DNA of 24,283 nt. Origin: a bacterium. Lineage in GTDB: Bacteria > Auribacterota > UBA3054. Shown here piece after piece: positions 14,637-22,258 of this stretch (position 1 is its first letter; every line of letters starts with the position of its first letter). The stretch spans positions 1 to 24,283 of the forward strand of contig JAFSWV010000121.1 in NCBI GenBank assembly GCA_017444325.1, read 5' to 3'. The notes beneath the pieces are model-generated. The model made no database searches and was not told the DNA's origin. It was given only the letters and a program-made list of their open reading frames with translations. The position numbers and the translations under genes were made by a program.

Positions 14637-14671
14637 AAAAAAAGAGCCCGCTTAAGGCGGGCTCTTTTTTT
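14637..14671. terminator. Bidirectional intrinsic terminator between lpxA and GH3 gene
   Basis: GAGCCCGC (14644-14651) and GCGGGCTC (14657-14664) form an 8-bp GC-rich stem with a 5-base loop. They are flanked by A7 (14637-14643) and T7 (14665-14671), so the structure works in both directions. It starts 13 bases after the lpxA stop and ends one base before the GH3 stop on the opposite strand. Confidence 0.93.
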
Positions 14672-14672
14672 A

Positions 14673-17600
14673 TTATTCCTTTACCAGGTCTAGGTAGTTG
14701 ATGTTGAACTGGCCGCCCAGGGAGACGATCTTCAGTTCCTGCTTGCCTTCCGCGAGTTCCAGTTCCGCGACGTCAGGGGCGGTCTGCCAGGCCTGCCAGT
14801 TGCCGGTCTTCACGGAATTTTCCCAAACGAATTTTTGCTGGCCGTTCAGGAGAACTTTCGCGGCGCCGGTTCCGTCCGGAGAGGAGAAGCGGACGCTCAC
14901 TTTGTAGGTCCCGGGCGTTTTGACGTTAAGCTTGTAAGAGAAGTAACTTCCTTTGGCGCTGATGTGGGTAAGATTCCTGCCGCCCGTCTCATCCTCACAG
15001 GTCTCCGCGCCGAGGCCGGAACTGATCTTCCCGGCTTCCGTGCCAATGAGGCGCCAGAGGTTGCCTTCCGGCTGCTCAGTGGCCGCGAAGGGTTTCTTGG
15101 GAGCGTTTTTCGCGTACTGCGCAGCTTTCCTCAGCAGAGGCTTCACGCTTGACTTAAGCTCGTCCAGGGAGATGAGGCCGGCTTTGTAGGCCGCGATAAG
15201 CTCCTTGCTCTCGCCCCAGGGCATCTGGATGTTGCAGCCGGCTTTGACCTCTTTCCAGCAGACGCTGTGGCTGCCCCAGTCGGTCGTTACGAAGCCGTCG
15301 AAGCCCCACTCGCCTCTCAGAAGGTCAGTAAGCAGCGCTTTCGATTCGGCGGTATGGATTCCGTTGAAGCAGTTGTAGGAGCACATGACCGACCAAGGCT
15401 TGGCTTCTTTTACGGCGATCTCGAAAGCCTTGAGATAGATTTCCCTCAGTGCTCTCTCGCTCAGCCTGGAATCGTTGTTGAGGCGGTTTTCCTCGCGGTT
15501 GTTGGCGCAGAAATGCTTCATCTCCACGCCGCGGTCGCCCTTCGCCTGCACGCCCTTTATGAGGGCGGCGGCCAAGGTTCCAGTCAGATAGGGATCTTCG
15601 GAGTAATACTCGAAGTTGCGGCCGCAGAGAGGATCTCTGTGGATGTTGAGGCCGGGGGCCAGCCAGACGGCGATGCCGGCCTTCTCCATTTCCTCGCCGA
15701 TTGAGCGGCCAATCTTGTTGAGAAGGTCCGTATCCCAGGTGCAGGCCAACAAAGCTTCCACGGGCCAGGCGGTCTGGGGCGTGTTGAGGCGCAAGCCAGC
15801 CGGTCCATCGGCGGTGTGCAAAGTCTCCACTTCGCGTTCGGACATGCTGCCCACGCTGCCCGTGGAGCTGATTCCGCTGCCCTGTCCGCAGGAAAGAGCC
15901 GCCAGTTCCTCAACCGTGAGGGAATCAATGAAATCGTCAAGCTTATCGGGATCGGCGACCACTTCCTCAAAGGACATGTCTTTTCCTTCGGGAAATCTAT
16001 TTAGTGAATAACCCATTCTGCCAAGACTGCTGTCGGCGTCGATGGCCAGTCCGCCGATCCGGGCATCGTAATCAGAACTGGTGTTTTTTATTTTCAGCCT
16101 ATGATAACCGGGCTTCCCGAAGAAGCGGAAGGTCCTGACAGGGATCGTCGGCGGTTCTGACGTGACAGGCATGTCTTCGTAATTGCCCATATCAAGAGCG
16201 ACGGCAAGTTTTGAGGCGCCGAGGGTTATAAGGGTGAGTTCATGCTCCTTTTCTTCGGAAAGGTAAATAAGATACTCCACCCAATTGCCTTTTGGAAGTA
16301 TCAAGTTATAGTCGTTTGTGAAATTGAGCCCGTTGCCGGTCCAGGCGTTCCAGGAACGAAGCCTGAAAGTGAAAGGCGAAGTAATGCGGCCGTTGTCTTT
16401 CACAAGACCAAGGGCTTCCTGATCTTCAATCGTTCCCTGATAGGGCGTAGCGTAGGTGCCGTCGGCTTTCAGAACGCTGGAAAGAAGAACGGGCGGCGGA
16501 AGCTTGGCCAGACCTTCCGTCTGAAGAATGTCTGTGCAGGAGCGCGTGTAGGTGGCCATGATGCCTTTTTCCTTGGCGTCCTTGACGGAATTGCCGACGT
16601 AGACATTGTAAGTGCCGGGCTCCATCAGATAGCAGCGCTTGGGGCTCTCCTGGAAAGTTTTCATCTGTTCCAGGGGGAAGGAGACGGTTATGGTCTCGCT
16701 CTCGCCCGGCGCGAGAAGTTTCGTCTTTTTGTAGGCGGCCAGTTCCATGGCGGGATTGCCCAGCCTGCCCTGCGGGCGCGAGAAATAGACCTGCACTACT
16801 TCGCGGCCGGGGAAACTTCCGACGTTCTTTATCTTCGCTTCCAAACTGAACTCTTTGTTGTCTATGGAAGGCTGGAGCAATTCATACATGAATCTCGTGT
16901 AGGACATGCCGTAGCCGAAGGGATAGCGGACCTTCAGGCCTTCGGGATCGAAGGTCTCGAAATAACGGTAGCCGACGTAAATGTCCTCTTTGTACTCCGT
17001 GTATTCCCTGCTCTCCCTAAAGCAGGAGGAGGAAGGATAATCCTTGTACTCTTTGGCAATGGTGTCGGATAGTTTGCCGCAGGGCGAGAAATCGCCGCAG
17101 GCGATGTCCCAGAAGGCGTTGCCGCCCTCCATGCCGGGCTGCCAGACCAGAATAAGAGAGTCCACGGGATAGCGGTCGATAAAGGAGAGGTCAATGAGGG
17201 CGCCGCTGTTTATGACCACGACGATCTTCTTAAAGCCGGCCTTGGCGGTCTCGTCTAAAAGCTTCTCCTCGTCATCGGTCAGGTAGTAGTCGCCTTTGCT
17301 GAGCTGCCTGGCGCTGTTCTCACCGCAGTTGCGGGAGATGAAAACGAAGGCGGCGGGATAATTCTCGGCGGTCTTCTGCAGTTCCTCGAGCGTCGGGAAG
17401 TAATTTTCCTCGGCTTTATATTTATCGGCTAATTCCTTGTCAATCACGATATCGCCCTTCTCCGCTCTCGCCTCGGCGCCCATCAGAAAGTTTACGGAAT
17501 AGTAGGCGTTGACGTCTCCAGAACCGGTGCCGGTCTGGCTGAAGTGGATCTGGGCTTTTCCTATGAGAGCGACCTTTTCGCCCTTGGCGACGGGCAGGGC

Positions 17601-17750
17601 GTTCTTTTTGTTTTCAAGAAGCACCATGCCTTCCGCGGCGGCCTGGCGGCAGAGGGCGGCGTGTTCGGGTTTCGGGGCGGGCGTTTCCGCGACGGCAGAA
17701 CTCACAGCGCCGAAAACTATCAGCGCCGCCAAAGGAAGGTGCAATCTCAT
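14673..17750 (-). CDS. Secreted glycoside hydrolase family 3 enzyme with permuted domain order
   Basis: The 1025-residue enzyme has a signal peptide (cleavage near AVA-ET, residue 21). A GH3 C-terminal-type alpha/beta domain comes first (about 35-290, AAAEGMVLLENKKNALPV and VWQPGMEGGNAFWDIACGD). Next are a fibronectin-III-like domain (about 300-390), a beta-sandwich, probably carbohydrate-binding, domain (about 440-572), and the catalytic GH3 N-terminal-type barrel (about 600-880). A CBM6-like domain closes the protein (about 905-1025). The nucleophile is Asp824 in GFDGFVTTDWGSH; DGPAG (648-652), GRNFEYYSEDPYLTG and KHFCANN (745-751) are also present. Reversed domain order is known in a minority of GH3 beta-glucosidases, for example from Ruminococcus and Butyrivibrio. 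The likely activity is exo-beta-glycosidase on a glucan or xylan; the exact substrate cannot be told. AGGAG is six bases before the ATG. Confidence 0.92.
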   Translation of the reverse strand: MRLHLPLAALIVFGAVSSAVAETPAPKPEHAALCRQAAAEGMVLLENKKNALPVAKGEKVALIGKAQIHFSQTGTGSGDVNAYYSVNFLMGAEARAEKGDIVIDKELADKYKAEENYFPTLEELQKTAENYPAAFVFISRNCGENSARQLSKGDYYLTDDEEKLLDETAKAGFKKIVVVINSGALIDLSFIDRYPVDSLILVWQPGMEGGNAFWDIACGDFSPCGKLSDTIAKEYKDYPSSSCFRESREYTEYKEDIYVGYRYFETFDPEGLKVRYPFGYGMSYTRFMYELLQPSIDNKEFSLEAKIKNVGSFPGREVVQVYFSRPQGRLGNPAMELAAYKKTKLLAPGESETITVSFPLEQMKTFQESPKRCYLMEPGTYNVYVGNSVKDAKEKGIMATYTRSCTDILQTEGLAKLPPPVLLSSVLKADGTYATPYQGTIEDQEALGLVKDNGRITSPFTFRLRSWNAWTGNGLNFTNDYNLILPKGNWVEYLIYLSEEKEHELTLITLGASKLAVALDMGNYEDMPVTSEPPTIPVRTFRFFGKPGYHRLKIKNTSSDYDARIGGLAIDADSSLGRMGYSLNRFPEGKDMSFEEVVADPDKLDDFIDSLTVEELAALSCGQGSGISSTGSVGSMSEREVETLHTADGPAGLRLNTPQTAWPVEALLACTWDTDLLNKIGRSIGEEMEKAGIAVWLAPGLNIHRDPLCGRNFEYYSEDPYLTGTLAAALIKGVQAKGDRGVEMKHFCANNREENRLNNDSRLSERALREIYLKAFEIAVKEAKPWSVMCSYNCFNGIHTAESKALLTDLLRGEWGFDGFVTTDWGSHSVCWKEVKAGCNIQMPWGESKELIAAYKAGLISLDELKSSVKPLLRKAAQYAKNAPKKPFAATEQPEGNLWRLIGTEAGKISSGLGAETCEDETGGRNLTHISAKGSYFSYKLNVKTPGTYKVSVRFSSPDGTGAAKVLLNGQQKFVWENSVKTGNWQAWQTAPDVAELELAEGKQELKIVSLGGQFNINYLDLVKE

Positions 17751-17780
17751 GGACGTCTCCTGGCTTTTAAAATTTTAATT

Positions 17781-19598
17781 TTATTCTTCTTCTTCCTCTT
17801 CTTCCCTATCCTTGCCGCCGTTTGCCTGTTTGCGGCTGTGGACTCGGTTGGCTTCATCGACTTCTTTGCCAAGCGCCAGCGTCATTTCCCTGATCTGCTT
17901 GAAGAATTTGTCGTTCCAGTCCACGCAGGATTTGAAGTTGCGGAAAGTCTTGTTGGCTTCCGTTATCTGGTCGTTGCTGATCGCGGCCCTTACAAACCAG
18001 GCCGTGATGCTCATGCAGTCAGCTGATTCCTTGTTGAATTTCTTGACGAACTTTCTGACCTCATCGCCGGCCTCTTTCCATTTGCCTTCGCTCATGAGCT
18101 GGGTGGCGCGGTCGCGGTAAACTTTCAGACTGAGGTCATAGCGGTCCTTCTTCGTAGTGTCGATGATCTTCTTCTCCATCTGCACGGCCAGCTCTTCGTT
18201 GCCGGCGGCTCTGGCGGCCGCGATGAGTTTCTGGCGGCAGGCAGCAGTAATGTCTTCGATGTAACGGAACTGGCCGATCATGGCGTCAAGGTGGGCGACC
18301 AGGTTGGTGGAATTCGTCTTCTCCAAAAGCTGCGTCTTGAAGTTCCAGGCGTAAACGTTCTTGGGGGCCAGCTTGATGGCGTTGTCGATTATCTCCAGGG
18401 CCCTTTCGGGATACTTCGTGAAAGAGAAGACGTGCGACATATAGACCATTCTGTTGGCTTGCTTGTAGTCATCCTTGGTGTAAACGTCGTCGGTCAGAAG
18501 CAGGAGCTGATGGTCCGTCATGTTCTCCCCGGTCTGCGGATCAGTGGCGTGGCCGACCACGTAGTTCTGCGAGGAATAACGGCCGCATTCCAGATCCCAG
18601 GTGTCGTTGTCCTTAAGGTAGCCTAACCAGGCGTGCCAGCCGACGCGGCCGGAACCGCCGAAATAAAGCGTCGGAACGCCGCCGGCCTTGCCGACCGTGG
18701 ATGAATAATAAGCCTGGTCGCAGCAGATGCCGCCTCTTTTCTTGATCTCTTTCAGAGAGTAGATCTCATGCGGCCAGCTGTACTGGCCCTTCTCCACGCG
18801 CTCATAGACATAATGGATGGAGCCGTAGGCGTTGCCTAGCCTGCTTCTCGTGTAATGCGTGTGCTGCTGAGCCCAGGCCAGTTCGGAGATCGGAGCGTTG
18901 GCGTTGATTATGAACTTGATGATGCCGGGGTCGGTCTTGGTGAAATTGCACTCGACGAGACCCTTTTCATTTGACTGCACCCAGAAATCATAACGCTCCA
19001 AGTCTGTGTCGCTGTTGGGAACGACCGCGCCGTCCGGCACCTGTCCGTGGGGCTTGGCGGAAAGCGGCTGGTCCCAAACGATGGCTAAGCCGATGGCCAG
19101 CTTGTTGTATTTCGGGAAGGTGTTGGGGCGCTGGAGATAATACTCCTGAATAATGCGCATGACATTTTCCAGGTTATCCTTGGAGGAATACGCCTCGAAG
19201 AAGTTCTCCGTGAAATCCCTGTTCGACATGATGTAGTTGAGGAACTTCTTGTCAAGGTTCGCCAATTCCCTGCGATGCGCGTGCAGAAAAGTGCACCAGC
19301 GCTGCAAACCCACCATGGAACACCAGGACTCGTCTTTGATCTTCGCCGGATCATAGTTGTTGACCATCCACTGCGTCAGAGCCAGCACGTAGTAGGCGTA
19401 CGGCGGGTTCTGGGCTACGGCAGTGGCCAATTGTTCGAACTTCTTCGGCGTCCAATTCTCCAGCGTGATGCGGTGGATCGCCTGAGTGATGGCCGGCATG
19501 TCAACGGAAACTTTCGCGACCGCGTTGCTCTCTTCCGCCATAGAGACGGAAGTCAGGGCAAAAGCAAAACCGGCCAGAAGCAAAATAATTTTTTTCAT
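17781..19598 (-). CDS. Secreted transglutaminase-like protein with TPR-like segment and poly-Glu tail
   Basis: The 605-residue protein has a Sec signal peptide (MKKIILLLAGFAFALTSVSM, cleavage near SMA-EE). The transglutaminase-like core has Cys at 292/293 in GGICCDQAYY, His322 in GWHAWLGYL and Asp335 in TWDLECGRY, the expected Cys-His-Asp order. It is followed by a TPR-like helix pair (about 397-428, PERALEIIDNAIKLAPKN), more helical sequence and a C-terminus of nine residues or so rich in Glu (REEEEEEE). Bacterial members of this superfamily act as cysteine proteases or cross-link or deamidate proteins; the target here is unknown. It lies 15 bases after galE and 30 bases before the GH3 gene. 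GGTG precedes the ATG. The Cys-rich SWCSMVGLQRWC stretch near residue 92 is unusual. Confidence 0.72.
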   Translation of the reverse strand: MKKIILLLAGFAFALTSVSMAEESNAVAKVSVDMPAITQAIHRITLENWTPKKFEQLATAVAQNPPYAYYVLALTQWMVNNYDPAKIKDESWCSMVGLQRWCTFLHAHRRELANLDKKFLNYIMSNRDFTENFFEAYSSKDNLENVMRIIQEYYLQRPNTFPKYNKLAIGLAIVWDQPLSAKPHGQVPDGAVVPNSDTDLERYDFWVQSNEKGLVECNFTKTDPGIIKFIINANAPISELAWAQQHTHYTRSRLGNAYGSIHYVYERVEKGQYSWPHEIYSLKEIKKRGGICCDQAYYSSTVGKAGGVPTLYFGGSGRVGWHAWLGYLKDNDTWDLECGRYSSQNYVVGHATDPQTGENMTDHQLLLLTDDVYTKDDYKQANRMVYMSHVFSFTKYPERALEIIDNAIKLAPKNVYAWNFKTQLLEKTNSTNLVAHLDAMIGQFRYIEDITAACRQKLIAAARAAGNEELAVQMEKKIIDTTKKDRYDLSLKVYRDRATQLMSEGKWKEAGDEVRKFVKKFNKESADCMSITAWFVRAAISNDQITEANKTFRNFKSCVDWNDKFFKQIREMTLALGKEVDEANRVHSRKQANGGKDREEEEEEE

Positions 19599-19613
19599 AA
19601 TTTCACCAATTGA

Positions 19614-20573
19614 TCATTTCATGCTTTTCCAAGCAGTTTCAACGATGTATTCGAGTTCGCTCTCCTTAGGCTGCCAGCCGAGGATGGTCTTGGCTTTCGT
19701 GGAGTCGGCGACCAGTTTCGGCGCGTCGCCGGGACGGCGTTCGACCATGACTTCAGGGATCTCCTTGCCAGTAACCTTGCGGCAGACATCGATGACTTCG
19801 CGGACGGAGAAACCGTTTTCGGAACCTAGGTTGAAGATGCCGTTCTTCTTCTCTCTCTTCAGGTATTCGAGACCCAGGATGTGCGCGTCGGAAAGATCGT
19901 CCACATGGATGTAGTCCCTGATGCAGGTGCCGTCGGGCGTCGGATAGTCGGTTCCGAAGACTTTGATGTTCTGGCGTTTTCCTTTGGCGACTTGCAGGAC
20001 CAGCGGAATGAGGTGCGTCTCGGGATCGTGGCGTTCCCTAAGCTGTCCTTCCGGGTCGGCGCCGGCGGCGTTGAAGTAGCGGAAGATGCAGTAGTGCATG
20101 CCGTAAGCCTTGCTGAAGTCGTCCAGGATCAGCTCGACCATGCGCTTAGACCAGCCGTAAGGATTCAGAGGAGCGATCGGCGTGTCTTCGCTGATGGGCA
20201 CTTTCTTAACGTCGCCGTAGGTGGCGCAGGTCGAGGAGAAGATGAAATTGTTGATGCCGAAATCCTTGCAGGCAGTGACGAGCGTCAGCGTCTGGGCCAC
20301 GTTGTTCTTGTAATACATGTCGGGGTGTTCGACTGATTCACCGACGGCCGCGAAAGCGGAAAAGTGCATGACCGCTTCGATCTTATGCTCGTTGAAGATC
20401 TTTTCCAAGATCTCTCTGTCGCCGATATCGCCTTCGTAGAAGTAAGGGGTCACCACCGCATCGCGAAAACCTCTGGACAGATTGTCTAAGACGACAACCT
20501 CGTAACCTTTTGACATAAGACGTTTCACACAATGGCTACCAATGTAGCCGGCTCCACCGGTAAGCAGGATCAT
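19614..20573 (-). CDS. galE: UDP-glucose 4-epimerase
   Basis: The 319-residue extended short-chain dehydrogenase interconverts UDP-glucose and UDP-galactose (or the N-acetyl forms), supplying sugar donors for surface glycans. The NAD-binding GGAGYIGSH is at residues 6-14. The catalytic SST (113-115) and Tyr139-Lys143 (NPYGWSK) are intact, as are RYFNAAGADPEG, DGTCIRDYIHVDDL and the C-terminal LGWQPKESELEYIVE. The start at 20573 begins directly with MILLTGGAGYIG and has AAGGA six bases upstream. A longer in-frame extension overlaps the methyltransferase gene and is not family-like. The start overlaps the methyltransferase stop as ATGA, showing tight coupling. Confidence 0.95.
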   Translation of the reverse strand: MILLTGGAGYIGSHCVKRLMSKGYEVVVLDNLSRGFRDAVVTPYFYEGDIGDREILEKIFNEHKIEAVMHFSAFAAVGESVEHPDMYYKNNVAQTLTLVTACKDFGINNFIFSSTCATYGDVKKVPISEDTPIAPLNPYGWSKRMVELILDDFSKAYGMHYCIFRYFNAAGADPEGQLRERHDPETHLIPLVLQVAKGKRQNIKVFGTDYPTPDGTCIRDYIHVDDLSDAHILGLEYLKREKKNGIFNLGSENGFSVREVIDVCRKVTGKEIPEVMVERRPGDAPKLVADSTKAKTILGWQPKESELEYIVETAWKSMK

Positions 20574-22258
20574 ATTTTTTCCTTTTTTGTTGCGAGGATG
20601 ACGCAGTCGCGGCATCCCCAGATTAGTTCGTTTATCTTTTCAAAATTCTTTTTCGCTTCCTCATTCAATCCGGGAGCGTCCAGGATAAGTTGTTCGCTCT
20701 GCGGGAAGGGGTGCAAAAACTTGATGTCGATATCCTTGTAGCCCATCTGCTTCATGCGGTTCCTCAAAGCGACCGGATGGACCGGCCTGACATGCGTTAT
20801 GTCGCTGTAGAAATCGCAGGAGGCCACGTGCAGGTTCATAATGTTGGGCGTTTCCATGGCGATAAGTCCGCCGGGCTTCAGAGCCTTCAGTGACAAGGAG
20901 AGGAATTCTCCCTGCTGGGAAGGCGTCAAGTGCTCTATCACGTGCATGGCCGTGACGGCCGCCAGGCTTCCCTCCTTCGCTTCCCTAAGGAAAGCGAAGA
21001 GGTCCTTGCATTCCATATCAAGGCCGGCTTTTTTGCCTCTTATGACCGCAGCTTCGTTGTTGTCGATGCCGAGAGCCGCGAGGCCTTTTTCTTTCAGCAG
21101 TTCCAAAAGTTCGCCGCGGCCGCAGCCGAGGTCGGCGATCAGGCCGCCTTCACCAGCGGCCTTCTCAAGCAGCGGAACGTAAAATTCCAGCCGTTCCCTG
21201 ATGTCCGCGACATCTCCCCTGCTCTCGTCTTCGAAAAGCTCGTAATCGGCGGATTGCCAGGCTTTCTCGAAATCGTCGATGACGCTCGGAGCAGCTTCTT
21301 TCTTTCCGCCATGCGTCACGGTGAAGTTTCCGCTGGCAAGTTTTTCCTTCAGTTCGGAGAAGACTCCGCCTATGGCGGCGTTCCTAAGCTGCAGGTCGTC
21401 CACAAGTCCGTGCAGTTCCTTGAAGCCCTGCTCGATGGAAGAAAGACGCAGCGCCGCTTTTTCGCTGACGTCGCCAAGGCTCTTCACGCCCTCGTCCGCG
21501 GCGTTCAGGCGCTTCACGGTCTCCTCGTTGGTCTTTCCCAGCGTCTTGATGCCTTCGTCAGCAGCGTCGAGGCGCCTTGCGATATCCTCGTTGAACTTGC
21601 CGATGGCCTTGATGCTCTCGTCGGCAGCGTTCAAGCGTTTCGCGGTCTCCTCGTTCGTCTTGCCCAAAGTCCTGATGCCTTCGTCCGCGGAAGTAAGACG
21701 CTTGGCAGTGGTCTCTTCAGCCTCAGCCAAAGCGCGGACCGCGTTTTCCAAGCCCTGCAAACGCTCCTGCAGAGCGTTGACGCCGACGGCGATGTCGTTG
21801 ACCTTCGCGCCCCATTTTTCCAACTGCTCAAGGCGAGAGTCAATTACTCTCAGAGCTTCCTCGTTTTTGACTTCCGACTGGCGGAAATAGTTGAAACGCT
21901 CGACCGTCTCTTCGAAGCGGTCCTGGAACATGTTGAGGAGCTTCACGACCGTAGCGTTGAACTCCACCTGGCGCGTGGCGTAAAGGCGCATGACTCGCAT
22001 GAGGAGCCCTTTTATGCGGCGGAACCTGGTGTTCTGCGGGACCGTCCTTGGATCGTAGATCTTGGCGGCGTAGTCAAGTTGAAAGTACATCTCGTTGCCG
22101 AGATGGAGATTGTCGAAATCAGCGGCCTTGGGCGCTTCAGCTTGAGGCCGGCTCATTTGCGCATCAGGGTTTTCCAGATGGAATTTCACCCGGCGCAGGA
22201 GCTGCTCCGTTTCCATCTCTTCCACCCGCATGTCAAAATCACCTTTGTAGTCGGGCAT
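20570..22258 (-). CDS. Class I SAM-dependent methyltransferase with long coiled-coil repeat region
   Basis: The 562-residue protein has an N-terminal helical part (1-160) and six consecutive 21-residue coiled-coil repeats (167-292) built on L-N/D-AADEGIKTLGKTNEE. A linker follows, then a Rossmann methyltransferase domain (about 355-560). SAM motif I is IADLGCGRGELLELL (374-388), with LGIDNN for the ribose-binding acidic position, MHVIEHL (438-444) and LKALKPGGLIAMETPN. The set (LGCGRGE, VIEHL, KPGGL, ETPN) is common in surface-polysaccharide methyltransferases. It sits between a double glycosyltransferase (TAATG junction) and galE, so glycan methylation or chain capping is the likely role. 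The build recalls WbdD, where a coiled coil sets O-antigen length, but there the coil lies after the catalytic part. No kinase domain is present. Confidence 0.85.
   Translation of the reverse strand: MPDYKGDFDMRVEEMETEQLLRRVKFHLENPDAQMSRPQAEAPKAADFDNLHLGNEMYFQLDYAAKIYDPRTVPQNTRFRRIKGLLMRVMRLYATRQVEFNATVVKLLNMFQDRFEETVERFNYFRQSEVKNEEALRVIDSRLEQLEKWGAKVNDIAVGVNALQERLQGLENAVRALAEAEETTAKRLTSADEGIRTLGKTNEETAKRLNAADESIKAIGKFNEDIARRLDAADEGIKTLGKTNEETVKRLNAADEGVKSLGDVSEKAALRLSSIEQGFKELHGLVDDLQLRNAAIGGVFSELKEKLASGNFTVTHGGKKEAAPSVIDDFEKAWQSADYELFEDESRGDVADIRERLEFYVPLLEKAAGEGGLIADLGCGRGELLELLKEKGLAALGIDNNEAAVIRGKKAGLDMECKDLFAFLREAKEGSLAAVTAMHVIEHLTPSQQGEFLSLSLKALKPGGLIAMETPNIMNLHVASCDFYSDITHVRPVHPVALRNRMKQMGYKDIDIKFLHPFPQSEQLILDAPGLNEEAKKNFEKINELIWGCRDCVILATKKEKI
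21383..21760 (-). repeat. Six 63-bp tandem repeats encoding a 21-residue coiled-coil unit
   Basis: Residues 167-292 of the methyltransferase divide into six units of exactly 21 residues (three heptads) with no gaps. Each begins with Leu and ends with Arg. Units 2-5 share an (A)ADE(G/S) block (SADEG in unit 2) and units 2-4 an LGKTNEE-like block. Units 1 and 6 are more diverged. Copies 2 and 4 are closest at DNA level. Confidence 0.88.

Noticed and set aside
14626..14643. A-rich run after lpxA as a separate element
   Set aside because: It is best explained as leader of the bidirectional terminator (A7 pairing with T7).
20574..20615. Upstream in-frame extension of galE
   Set aside because: It adds 14 non-family residues before the GGAGYIG motif and lies inside the methyltransferase gene, while a good ribosome site precedes the ATG at 20573.
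21383..21760. Tandem repeat considered as CRISPR-like array
   Set aside because: Units are contiguous 63-base coding repeats in frame with a coiled coil, with no spacers.
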